From Spyradocola merdavium (lineage in GTDB: Bacteria; Bacillota; Clostridia; Christensenellales; UBA1750), in assembly GCA_018711265.1 (NCBI GenBank), contig DVIM01000159.1, forward strand, positions 1 to 28,449: a stretch of 28,449 nucleotides of DNA, given 5' to 3'. Within the stretch, counting starts at the first letter, position 1. Every line of letters begins with the position of its first letter. The notes beneath the pieces are model-generated. The model had not been told where the DNA came from. It ran no database searches and worked only from the letters and a program-made list of their open reading frames with translations. The translations under genes were made by a program, and so were the position numbers. Shown here piece by piece: positions 1-6,970 of this stretch.

Positions 1-51
1 AACGGGATCGATCTCCGTCCAGAGATCGCTTTGCGCAATGCCGCGGAACAT
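1..51 (-). CDS. 5' end of an unidentified protein, cut by the window edge
   Basis: Only the first 17 codons are inside the window. The reading begins at an ATG whose complement is at 49-51 and gives MFRGIAQSDLWTEIDPV before running off the left edge. A GGGGGAAGG ribosome-binding site lies just upstream on the minus strand (about 58-67), and a well-spaced sigma-A promoter lies behind it at 90-118. These signals, rather than the protein, are why I call it a gene. It is divergent from the ECF sigma gene at 263. Seventeen residues are too few to recognise a family. Confidence 0.5.
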   Translation of the reverse strand, partial: MFRGIAQSDLWTEIDPV

Positions 52-89
52 ACGACGCCCTTCCCCCTTTTTCCTGAAAATCCACCTTC

Positions 90-118
90 AGTATACACCG
101 CAAATCCCCCGCTGACAA
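90..118 (-). promoter_or_regulatory. sigma-A promoter of the truncated left-edge gene
   Basis: Read on the minus strand there is TTGTCA (113-118), a 17-base spacer and TATACT (90-95), about 40 bases from the putative ATG at 51. Spacing is ideal, and five of six bases match the consensus in each box. The rest of the gap up to 262 holds a GAGGTGA ribosome-binding site for the sigma gene and a TATATA run at 221-226, for which I find no convincing -35. Confidence 0.6.
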
Positions 119-262
119 GGACGGGGAAAAGCCCGCCCCACCAAACAAAGCATTCCTGTGCAGGGATGGCAACAGGGAAAAATTTGAAACAAGTTGTAAG
201 ATTTGAGTCCCAAAGTTGTGTATATAAGGGAAAGGACAAAGAAGAAAGCGAGGTGAACGCCG

Positions 263-823
263 ATGGATGACGGACAGATCGTCCAGTTCTACTGGGATAG
301 AGACGAGCGGGCCATCCCGGCTACAGCGGACAAATACGGAAATTACTGCACCTCGATTGCCAAGAACATACTGGGCAATCCGGAAGATGCCGAAGAATGC
401 GTCAACGATACCTACATGCGCGCGTGGAACTCCATGCCGCCGCACAGGCCCAATGTCCTGTCTGCATTCCTGGGAAAAATTACAAGAAACGTATCCCTAA
501 ACCGCTACAAACAGAATACTGCCGGCAAACGAGGAGGTGGGGAGGTTCCCGCTGTTCTGGAGGAAATCGCAGAGTTGGTATCGGATACGGACAGTGTGGA
601 GCAGGAAGTTGACCGCAGGGAACTGGTAAAGGCGATAGACGCTTTTTTGGATAGGCTTCCAACGGAGAAGAGAAGTCTTTTTCTCTGCCGGTACTGGTAT
701 TTTGACAGTGTGTCCAACCTTGCGTCCCGGTTTGGAATGACGGAGAATCATGTATCCGTAACCCTGAATCGCCTTCGGCGAAAATTGCACAATGATCTTT
801 TAGAAAGGGGATTTGACCTATGA
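263..823 (+). CDS. ECF-type RNA polymerase sigma factor
   Basis: A 186-residue protein with the two-domain layout of sigma-70 family ECF factors. Region 2 spans about residues 22-88, including the DAEECVNDTYMRAW helix. An acidic linker follows, then region 4 at about 122-180 with the helix-turn-helix around FDSVSNLASRFGMTENHVSV. It should direct core polymerase to a small stress or surface regulon. The start is the ATG at 263 behind a GAGGTGA site. The stop overlaps the next ATG (ATGA at 820-823), so it is translationally coupled to a membrane protein that is probably its anti-sigma factor. Base composition is visibly lower in GC than most of the window, suggesting horizontal transfer. The family call is firm; the signal sensed is unknown. 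Confidence 0.9.
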   Translation: MDDGQIVQFYWDRDERAIPATADKYGNYCTSIAKNILGNPEDAEECVNDTYMRAWNSMPPHRPNVLSAFLGKITRNVSLNRYKQNTAGKRGGGEVPAVLEEIAELVSDTDSVEQEVDRRELVKAIDAFLDRLPTEKRSLFLCRYWYFDSVSNLASRFGMTENHVSVTLNRLRRKLHNDLLERGFDL

Positions 824-1389
824 AAAAAGAAGAATTTTGCGAAGTCCTCGGGGACATTGACGAGAACTATGTGAAAGAGGCCAGAGCGGTTCGCAAAGCA
901 AGGAAACCGCGGTGGATGCAGTGGGGAGCTGCGGCAGCCTGCCTATGTTTGCTTGTCGCCGGTGGAGTCGTGTTCACGCGGAACCGTGGAAACGCTGCGC
1001 CGGATCCTAACCCTGTGCAGATTCCCAATCCGATCATTTCGGTTGCATCTGTGGAGGAAATGGAAGAGTATCTCGATTTTGAAGTTCCTGTTCTGGACAA
1101 GGAAGCTGCGTCTTATGCCGTTTTTATTGAGGACGGGTATCCCACAATGGGACAGATAGAGTATGCAGACGGTTCGGAATTCCGCATACAGTACGGAAGT
1201 GGAGATATTAGCGGCATTCACGGCGGCACACTGGAGAAAAGCGAAAAGATTGACGGAGTAAAAGTCGAACAGTATAGATACGAAAATACGACCTATGCAA
1301 TTTGGGAACAAAACGGATTTACGTTCAGCTACGTATACACCGACAGCGAAGCCATAGATGTGGCGAGCATCATTCAGCAATTTGCGTAA
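820..1389 (+). CDS. probable membrane anti-sigma factor partner of the upstream ECF sigma
   Basis: A 189-residue single-pass membrane protein. The short cytoplasmic N-terminus contains IDENYVKEARAVRKAR, resembling the helix found in many clostridial ECF anti-sigma proteins. One membrane helix follows at about residues 34-53, then an extracytoplasmic domain of about 130 residues rich in short beta-strand-like stretches. That domain resembles DUF4367-type domains in general character, but I cannot confirm membership by eye. It would hold the sigma factor at the membrane until a surface signal releases it. The start codon overlaps the sigma stop by four bases. A strong terminator follows at 1413. 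GC content is as low as in its partner. Confidence 0.7.
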   Translation: MKKEEFCEVLGDIDENYVKEARAVRKARKPRWMQWGAAAACLCLLVAGGVVFTRNRGNAAPDPNPVQIPNPIISVASVEEMEEYLDFEVPVLDKEAASYAVFIEDGYPTMGQIEYADGSEFRIQYGSGDISGIHGGTLEKSEKIDGVKVEQYRYENTTYAIWEQNGFTFSYVYTDSEAIDVASIIQQFA

Positions 1390-1412
1390 ATGGTCTTGTC
1401 AGGCTGTAACCC

Positions 1413-1457
1413 AAAAGAGCGGCGGTTTCCTTCGGAAACGGCGGCTCTTTTCTTTTT
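1413..1457 (+). terminator. terminator of the sigma/anti-sigma operon
   Basis: AAAAGAGC at 1413-1420 pairs with GCTCTTTT at 1444-1451. An inner GTTTCC/GGAAAC stem sits around a short loop near 1431-1433. T-rich sequence follows (TCTTTTT). Confidence 0.85.
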
Positions 1458-1517
1458 CCATTCCCCTTGAAATCACGGCTTTCCTTGAAAAGGGAGGAAA
1501 AGTCCGCCCCTGTCCTA

Positions 1518-1546
1518 TTGACGGGGCGGGGGCGGGAACGTATACT
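1518..1546 (+). promoter_or_regulatory. sigma-A promoter of the alcohol dehydrogenase/SMP-30 operon
   Basis: TTGACG (1518-1523), a 17-base G-rich spacer and TATACT (1541-1546), five of six matches in each box. It lies about 65 bases before the ATG at 1611. Confidence 0.8.
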
Positions 1547-1610
1547 TTCCTTAAGAAGCGACCCATTTGGATACGACCGAACACAGAACAAAAAGGGGGT
1601 TCGAAGGAAC

Positions 1611-2645
1611 ATGACCATGCTGGGCTTTGCCGCGCTGAAAGAGGGCGGCGCCGCGCTTGTGACCCTGCCCATCCCGGAGCCCGCGCCCTATCAGGCGCTC
1701 GTGCGCATGCGGGCGTGCGGCGTCTGCAACGGGACCGACTCCAAGATCATTCACCACACCTTCAAGCTCTTCGACCAATACCCGACGCTGCTCGGGCACG
1801 AGGGCGTCGGCCAGGTCGTGCGCCTGGGCGAAAAGGCGCGCCGCCTGCGGGTGGGGGACCTGGTGCTGCTGCCGTTTGTGGAGGGGGAGCTGGCGGGCTT
1901 TTCCTCGGGCTGGGGCGCCTACTGCGAATACGCCGTGGTCTGGGACCTGAAGGCCATGCTGGAGGACGGCGTCACCCCGCCGGACAGCGCGTACGCCCAG
2001 ACCCTGCTCCCGCCGGACATGGACCCGGTGGACGCCACGATGATCGTCACCTTCCGCGAGGTGCTCTCCAGCATCCCGCGCTTCCACATCGAGTCGGGCG
2101 AGACGATCGTGGTCTACGGCGCGGGGCCGGTGGGGCTGAGCTTTGTCAAGTTCCTCAAGCACCGCGGCTGCACCGTCGTCTCCGTCGACATCTCGGACGA
2201 AAAGGTCGAGCGCGCGAAGCGCTTCGGCGCGGACTACGCGGTCAATTCCACGGCGGTGGACGTCGTGGCCTTTGTGCGGGACCTCTTCCCGCAGGGCGTG
2301 CAGTCCGTCGTGGACGCCGTGGGCGTCAACGCCCTGCTCAACGAGGCCATGGGGCTAATCGCCGACCACGGCAAGATCTGCTCCTACGGCATCTCCCCCA
2401 AGCTCGAGATGAACCTGAGCTGGGCGCCGGCGCCCTACAACTGGAGCCTGACCTTCGTCCAGTTCCCGGAAAAGAAGGAGGAGGCCGCCCAGCACGAGGA
2501 GGTCATGGAGATGATCCGCACGGGCGAGCTCGTGCCGCGGGACTTCATCTCCCTGGTCCTGCCGCAGGGCGAGATCGCCACGGCCTTTGACCTTGTGGAA
2601 CAGAAGAAGACGGACCTGAAGACCGTGATCGAATTCCGGGCATAG
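1611..2645 (+). CDS. zinc-type alcohol/polyol dehydrogenase (MDR superfamily)
   Basis: A 344-residue medium-chain dehydrogenase that oxidises an alcohol or polyol with NAD(P). The catalytic zinc site is visible as C39 in ACGVCNGTD with the GHE motif at H63-E64. The nucleotide-binding fold follows with GAGPVG at about 170-175 and an acidic residue in VSVDIS, which favours NAD over NADP. The four-cysteine structural zinc lobe of classical enzymes is absent; residues 85-110 carry only C105. I chose the ATG at 1611 because the family N-terminus begins there and GGGGGTTCGAAGGA precedes it, although the frame is open upstream to 1467. It is followed after 22 bases by an SMP-30-like enzyme, suggesting a sugar or polyol oxidation route. 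The substrate cannot be read from sequence. Confidence 0.85.
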   Translation: MTMLGFAALKEGGAALVTLPIPEPAPYQALVRMRACGVCNGTDSKIIHHTFKLFDQYPTLLGHEGVGQVVRLGEKARRLRVGDLVLLPFVEGELAGFSSGWGAYCEYAVVWDLKAMLEDGVTPPDSAYAQTLLPPDMDPVDATMIVTFREVLSSIPRFHIESGETIVVYGAGPVGLSFVKFLKHRGCTVVSVDISDEKVERAKRFGADYAVNSTAVDVVAFVRDLFPQGVQSVVDAVGVNALLNEAMGLIADHGKICSYGISPKLEMNLSWAPAPYNWSLTFVQFPEKKEEAAQHEEVMEMIRTGELVPRDFISLVLPQGEIATAFDLVEQKKTDLKTVIEFRA

Positions 2646-2667
2646 CCCCAGAAAGGAACGCATCCGT

Positions 2668-3651
2668 ATGCAGCAATCGAAACTCTTCCAGATCCTTCCG
2701 GACTACATCTGCACGCCCGATGGAATGGCCATAGACCGGGAGGGCAACCTCGTGCTCTCCTGCCCGAACTTCGCCGACGACAGCCTGCCCGGCTGCGTGG
2801 TCAAGATCGACAAGCAGGGCAGCGTCCGCAAGTGGTTCGACGTGCCGGTCAACCCCGCGCACGGCCTTGCGCGCACCATGGGCATCGCCTTTGACGACGA
2901 CTGGAACCTCTACCTCTGCGACAACCCCGGCTGGCTCGGCCGGAAGGAGACGGACTTCACCGGCCGCCTGCTCAAGATCACCGCGGACGAGGACGGCATC
3001 CGCGACTGGAAGACCGTCGCCTACGGCATGGAGCACCCCAACGGCGTGCGCATCCGCGACGGCTATCTCTACGTTACCCAGAGCAACCTCACAAAGGTCC
3101 AGGACCCGAGCGGCAAGCTCGTCAGCGCCGTCTACCGCTTCGCCCTCGACGAGGAAAACGTAGAGGTCACAAACACCCTGGAGGACCCGAACCTCTTTGT
3201 GACGTTCCTGACGCAGAACCCGGACTGCCAGTACGGCGCGGACGGCATCTGCTTTGACGAGGCGGGGAACCTCTACGTCGGCAACTTCGGCGATGGCGCG
3301 GTGCACAAGATCACCATCGAGGGCGGGCGCGCGGTCAAGAACGAGGTCTGGGCCAGGGACCCCGAGCAGCTCACCTCCACCGACGGCATCTGCGCCGGGC
3401 CGGACGGCTGCTTCTACGTCGCGGACTTCTCGGCCAACGCCGTGGCGCGCATCTCCAAGGACGGCAAGGTCACCCGCATCGCCCAGAGCCCGGACACCGA
3501 CGGCCTCCACGGCGAGCTGGACCAGCCCGGCGAGCCCATCGTCTGGGACGGCAGGATCGTCGTCTCCTGCTTTGACCTGGTCACGGACCCCGGCAAGGTC
3601 AACACCGCCCACGAGATGCCCGCGACCATGGCGTATCTCGACTTGGAGTGA
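2668..3651 (+). CDS. SMP-30/gluconolactonase-like beta-propeller protein
   Basis: A 327-residue protein built from repeated blades. Recurring signatures are D-G-M-A-I-D-x-x-G-N-L near residue 18, GIAFDDDWNLYLCDNPG near 72, DGICFDEAGNLYVGNFGDGAV near 192 and DGICAGPDGCFYVADFSANAV near 236. These are typical of the SMP-30/gluconolactonase/LRE-like family, which binds a divalent metal and hydrolyses sugar lactones. I see no signal peptide, so it should be cytoplasmic. It lies 22 bases after the alcohol dehydrogenase, with AGAAAGGAA ahead of its ATG. The pair could oxidise an aldose or polyol to a lactone and then open it, which is an inference from adjacency. Related propellers can have other hydrolase activities. 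Confidence 0.8.
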   Translation: MQQSKLFQILPDYICTPDGMAIDREGNLVLSCPNFADDSLPGCVVKIDKQGSVRKWFDVPVNPAHGLARTMGIAFDDDWNLYLCDNPGWLGRKETDFTGRLLKITADEDGIRDWKTVAYGMEHPNGVRIRDGYLYVTQSNLTKVQDPSGKLVSAVYRFALDEENVEVTNTLEDPNLFVTFLTQNPDCQYGADGICFDEAGNLYVGNFGDGAVHKITIEGGRAVKNEVWARDPEQLTSTDGICAGPDGCFYVADFSANAVARISKDGKVTRIAQSPDTDGLHGELDQPGEPIVWDGRIVVSCFDLVTDPGKVNTAHEMPATMAYLDLE

Positions 3652-3668
3652 TCGTTTTTTGGGGAATG

Positions 3669-3702
3669 CAAAGAGGAGGCGCAGCGTCTCCTCTTTGTTT
3701 TT
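3669..3702 (+). terminator. terminator of the dehydrogenase/SMP-30 operon
   Basis: AAAGAGGAG (3670-3678) pairs with CTCCTCTTT (3688-3696) and is followed by GTTTTTG. It lies 18 bases after the SMP-30 stop codon. Confidence 0.85.
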
Positions 3703-3712
3703 GTAGAAGGAA

Positions 3713-3740
3713 TTGACAAACCGTGCAGAACGATGATAAG
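3713..3740 (+). promoter_or_regulatory. sigma-A promoter of the small secreted protein pair
   Basis: A perfect TTGACA (3713-3718) is followed after 16 bases by GATAAG (3735-3740), four of six matches. It lies about 85 bases before the chosen ATG at 3826. The -10 is the weaker part. Confidence 0.55.
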
Positions 3741-3825
3741 ATAGAATTACAACAGGGAAGAACCGCTTGACGAATAGCGGAAAATGCGCTTGCGAAAAAG
3801 ACGGAGACCAAAAGGGGGCGCGGAA

Positions 3826-4374
3826 ATGAAACGTGCAAAGGCGGCAGTCGCCGTGCTCCTGTTCGCGCCGCTCCTGCTCTGTTCCCAGGGTGCGGTTCCG
3901 ACGGAAGATCCACCGGCTGTAGAGTATGTGTCGATTTACCCCGTGCAACCAGACGACCCGGAATGGGCAGAGCTCACCTCCGCATCGGAGATGCTGGCGG
4001 CCTGCCGCGTCCCGGCGGAGGTGATCGACGCGCTCTCGACGCCGCAGCTGGTGGAGGCGGTGCTGGACTATCCGATGCGGATCTACATCCTACTGTTTGA
4101 CGATTACCAGACCGGGCTGGAGGTGCTGGAAGGACAGTGCGACGCGCTGGCGGCGCTGATGGAGCGGGAAGATGCGGCCAGCGCCATCGCGGCGCGCCTG
4201 GAGCAGCCGAGGACAAGAGCGGGAACTTCTATGGAGGAGCTTACATTGCTCATTATCGCCTCGGACCCGCGAATCGAGCAGCAGCTCACTGCCGAAGAAA
4301 GGGATGTGGTAGCAGAATGTGTGGAATATCGCATGGCGGCGGCCGCGGCGCACGCGGAAAAGGAGGGCATATGA
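3826..4374 (+). CDS. secreted protein or lipoprotein of unknown function
   Basis: A 182-residue protein with a basic start (MKRAK), a hydrophobic stretch at 6-18 and C19 in APLLLCSQG. This could be a weak lipobox or an ordinary signal peptide. The mature part contains ACRVPAEVIDALSTPQLVEAVLDYP, then YILLFDDYQTGLEVL, then ALAALMEREDA. I have seen this pattern in other secreted proteins of gut Firmicutes, but I know no assigned function. I prefer the ATG at 3826, which has AAAGGGGGCG upstream and immediately starts the signal sequence, over the in-frame ATG at 3784. The stop overlaps the next ATG (ATGA), so the two small secreted proteins are coupled. The mid-section ILLF...AALMEREDA is echoed in that neighbour. 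Confidence 0.65.
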   Translation: MKRAKAAVAVLLFAPLLLCSQGAVPTEDPPAVEYVSIYPVQPDDPEWAELTSASEMLAACRVPAEVIDALSTPQLVEAVLDYPMRIYILLFDDYQTGLEVLEGQCDALAALMEREDAASAIAARLEQPRTRAGTSMEELTLLIIASDPRIEQQLTAEERDVVAECVEYRMAAAAAHAEKEGI

Positions 4375-4688
4375 GAAAGTTTCCGCGGTTGGTCCTGGGG
4401 GTGGTTCTCGTGGGCGCGACCCTGCTGTTTTCCGGATGCGGGAAGCCGCCGAGCGAGGAGAGCCTGGAGCTGGCGAGGAACGTGTTCGCGCAGGAGGGGC
4501 CGTATGCGCTCCTGTTCGCCTACACGACGGAGGAACAGGGCGCAGAGGCGCTGGCGCGGGAGAGCGAGGACTTTGCCGCCCTCCTGGAGAGGGAGGACGC
4601 GGAGGCGGCGCTCCTTACCGTCGCCGCGGAGTCGGACGACGCGCTCGTCCGGCGCGCGGTGCGCATCGCGCTGGAGGCCCTCCCCTGA
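4371..4688 (+). CDS. small lipoprotein, truncated relative of the preceding gene
   Basis: A 105-residue lipoprotein precursor. MRKFPR is followed by a hydrophobic run and the lipobox LFSGC with the acylated C23. The mature part of about 80 residues is largely helical and acidic. It contains YALLFAYTTEEQGAEALARE followed by FAALLEREDAEAALLTV, matching the order and spacing of YILLFDDY and LAALMEREDA in the upstream gene but lacking that protein's N-terminal half. The ATG overlaps the upstream stop by four bases, and a strong terminator follows. This looks like a partial duplication. I do not recognise a function. Confidence 0.75.
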   Translation: MRKFPRLVLGVVLVGATLLFSGCGKPPSEESLELARNVFAQEGPYALLFAYTTEEQGAEALARESEDFAALLEREDAEAALLTVAAESDDALVRRAVRIALEALP

Positions 4689-4701
4689 TCCCGGAGCGGA
4701 C

Positions 4702-4742
4702 GGCGCCGCGGAAAGCCTGGACTTTCCACGGCGCCTCTTTTT
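4702..4742 (+). terminator. terminator after the small lipoprotein pair
   Basis: Stem arms at 4702-4715 and 4722-4735 (GGCGCCG with CGGCGCC, plus inner GGAAAG with CTTTCC) around a 6-base loop, followed by TCTTTTT. Confidence 0.9.
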
Positions 4743-4770
4743 GCGCGGCGCGCACTTTTGCGGCCATTAC

Positions 4771-4799
4771 TGGAAACTTGCGGGTGCAGATGGTATAAT
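4771..4799 (+). promoter_or_regulatory. sigma-A promoter of the glycerol-1-phosphate dehydrogenase operon
   Basis: A perfect TATAAT (4794-4799) preceded, after a 17-base spacer, by TGGAAA (4771-4776), four of six matches to TTGACA. It is 28 bases before the ATG at 4828. Confidence 0.65.
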
Positions 4800-4827
4800 G
4801 GAAAAAAACGTTTGGAGGCGGAGACCC

Positions 4828-6141
4828 ATGGCGGAAGATATGCTCGCGCGGTGCCGCGCGCTGGAGGGCGCGTGCGCCTGCGGAAGGACCCACCGCATGC
4901 GCACGCGGGAGATCTACATCGGGGAGGATTGGCAGGCGCACTTGCAGGCGCAGGCCCAGGCGCTCTGCGGGGACGGCGCCGTGACGGTCGTGGCGGACGA
5001 GCGCACCTGGGAGGTCGCCGGGCGCGCGGCGGCGCAGGCGCTGCGCGGCCGCGAGGTGCAGACGGTCGTGCTGCGCGGCGGGGAGCTGCACGCCAACGCC
5101 GACAGCATCGGCCAGGTGCTGCTGGGCGTGGGCGACAGGACGCGCCTGCTCGTCGCGGTGGGATCGGGCACGATCAACGACACCACGCGCTTTGTCGCCT
5201 ACCGCGTGGGGCTGCCGTACCTGGTCGTGGGCACGGCGCCCTCCATGGACGGCTACGCATCCTCCGTTTCTCCGGTCCTGCAGGACGGCATGAAGATCAC
5301 CTACGAGGCCACGCACCCGGAAGCGGTGCTCTCCTCGCCGGCGATCCTTTGCAGCGCGCCGCAGAACATGGTGGCCGCGGGCCTGGGCGACATGCTGGGC
5401 AAGCACACGGCCCTGCTGGACTGGAAGCTGAGCGCCATCGCCACGGGCGAATCCTTCTGCGAGGGCATTGCCGGAATGATGCGCGAGGCCGTGGAGATCT
5501 GCGAGCGGAACGCCGAGGGCCTCAGCCGCCGCGAGGGCGCGGCCGTCTCCGAGCTCACGCAGGGGCTCGTCCTCTCCGGGCTGGCCATGCAGATGATGGG
5601 CAACTCCCGCCCGGCCTCCGGCTGCGAGCACCACCTCTCCCACTTCTGGGAGATGCGCCAGCTCCTGCGCGGCCAGGGCGCGAGCCTGCACGGCGACAAG
5701 GTCGGCGTGGCCACGCTCCTCATCGTGGAGATGTACCATCGCTTCTTTGCGAAAAAGCCGGACCGCGTGATCCCGGTGGACCTTGCGCGCTGGGAGGCGC
5801 GGATGCGCGCGGCCTATGGACCGCTTGCGGAGGGATTCCTTGCGCGCAATCCGCTGGACCGCGCCGAGGCGACCACCGCGCAGGAGCAGCTCGAGCGCAT
5901 CCTGGCGAACTGGGACGCGCTCAAGGCCGAGGCCGACGCGCTCTACGCCAAGAAGGAGGCCCTGCGCCGGATGCTCGAGGAGAGCGGCGGGCCCACGGAC
6001 CCCGCGCAGGTCGGCTGCCGCGGCGAGGACGTGCGCGACGCCCTGCTGTGCGCCTGGCTCCTGCGCCCGCGCTTTACGCTGCTCAAGCTCGCCTTTGACC
6101 TGGGATGTTTGGAGGAAATCGTCGATGAAGTCCTTGCATGA
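4828..6141 (+). CDS. sn-glycerol-1-phosphate dehydrogenase (AraM/EgsA type)
   Basis: A 437-residue member of the iron-containing/glycerol dehydrogenase fold, close to the bacterial AraM branch. That branch reduces dihydroxyacetone phosphate to sn-glycerol-1-phosphate, the backbone of archaeal-type lipids and of bacterial polyprenylglyceryl phosphates. Diagnostic pieces are GSGTIND at 112-118, PSMDGYAS with D141, EHHLSHFWE with H268, and LHGDKVGV with H288. These supply the expected metal-binding Asp and two His residues. GGAGG lies 9 bases before the chosen ATG; an in-frame ATG at 4798 overlaps the -10 box and is unlikely. The 3' end overlaps the next gene by 17 bases. No PcrB-like prenyltransferase is in the window, so the fate of the product is open. 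Confidence 0.85.
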   Translation: MAEDMLARCRALEGACACGRTHRMRTREIYIGEDWQAHLQAQAQALCGDGAVTVVADERTWEVAGRAAAQALRGREVQTVVLRGGELHANADSIGQVLLGVGDRTRLLVAVGSGTINDTTRFVAYRVGLPYLVVGTAPSMDGYASSVSPVLQDGMKITYEATHPEAVLSSPAILCSAPQNMVAAGLGDMLGKHTALLDWKLSAIATGESFCEGIAGMMREAVEICERNAEGLSRREGAAVSELTQGLVLSGLAMQMMGNSRPASGCEHHLSHFWEMRQLLRGQGASLHGDKVGVATLLIVEMYHRFFAKKPDRVIPVDLARWEARMRAAYGPLAEGFLARNPLDRAEATTAQEQLERILANWDALKAEADALYAKKEALRRMLEESGGPTDPAQVGCRGEDVRDALLCAWLLRPRFTLLKLAFDLGCLEEIVDEVLA

Positions 6142-6943
6142 CCGCTCCCCGGAGCAGATCCGCGCGGCGCTGCAGCGCGTGCGCGCCTTCCTGCTGGACA
6201 TGGACGGCACGTTCTACCTGGGCGACCGCGTGCTCGAGGGCTCGATGGAGTTCCTGGACGCGGTGGAGCGGACGGGCCGGAAGTACCTCTTCCTGACGAA
6301 CAACTCCTCCCGCTCGGTCAAGCACTACGTGGAAAAGCTCCACCGCCTGGGCCTGGACGTGGGGGAGGAGAAGATCCTCACCTCCGGCCAGGCCGCGGCG
6401 CAGTACCTCCTGCGCGAGCACCCGGGCAAGCGCGTCTACCTGCTGGGGAACCCGTCCCTTGCGCAGGAGATGCGCGCCTACGGCATCGCCCTGGAGGAGG
6501 AAGACCCGGACCTCGTGCTCGTGGGCTTTGACACGACCCTGGACTATGCGAAGATGTGCCGCGTCTGCGACCTCGTCCGCGCGGGGCTGCCCTACGTGGC
6601 GACGCACCCGGACTTCAACTGCCCGACCGAGACGGGCTTCATCCCGGACATCGGCGCGATCATGGCCTTTATCGAGGCCTCGACCGGCCGCCGGGCGGAC
6701 GTGGTCATCGGCAAGCCCCACGGCGAGATCGTGCGCGCGGCGCAGGAGCGCCTCGGCCTTGCCCCGGGGGAGATGGCCATGGTCGGCGACCGGCTCTACA
6801 CGGACGTGCGCACGGGCGTGGACCACGGCCTCTGCGCGATCCTCGTGCTCTCGGGCGAGGGGACGCTTGCCGACATCGAGACGATGCACATCGAGCCGGA
6901 CCTGATCTTTGCGCGCCTGGGGAGCATGATCCCCTATTTATAA
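6125..6943 (+). CDS. HAD-IIA family phosphatase (NagD/AraL-like)
   Basis: A 272-residue haloacid dehalogenase-superfamily hydrolase. Motif I is DMDGT with D25 as nucleophile and D27 as acid/base, motif II is LTNNSSRS, motif III has K197 in GKPHGEI, and motif IV is GDRLYTD with D222 and D227. The large cap between motifs II and III marks subclass IIA, which includes NagD, pyridoxal phosphatases and AraL and dephosphorylates sugar phosphates or 2-phosphoglycolate. It starts inside the end of the glycerol-1-phosphate dehydrogenase gene (17-base overlap), so the two are coupled. In the Bacillus subtilis arabinose operon, araL and araM are also adjacent. Glycerol-1-phosphate is one possible substrate; a metabolite-repair role is another. 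Confidence 0.88.
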   Translation: MKSLHDRSPEQIRAALQRVRAFLLDMDGTFYLGDRVLEGSMEFLDAVERTGRKYLFLTNNSSRSVKHYVEKLHRLGLDVGEEKILTSGQAAAQYLLREHPGKRVYLLGNPSLAQEMRAYGIALEEEDPDLVLVGFDTTLDYAKMCRVCDLVRAGLPYVATHPDFNCPTETGFIPDIGAIMAFIEASTGRRADVVIGKPHGEIVRAAQERLGLAPGEMAMVGDRLYTDVRTGVDHGLCAILVLSGEGTLADIETMHIEPDLIFARLGSMIPYL

Positions 6944-6970
6944 ACAGAGAAAAAGAGGAGGAGACCTTGC

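Noticed and set aside
203..226. Sigma-A promoter for the first sigma gene (TTGAGT with TATATA)
   Set aside because: The spacer is only 12 bases, and other pairings do not fit either sigma-A or a clear ECF pattern.
31..270. A 79-codon plus-strand frame at the left edge
   Set aside because: It runs through the promoter and ribosome-binding sites of both flanking genes, has no signal of its own, and its product is unlike a real protein.
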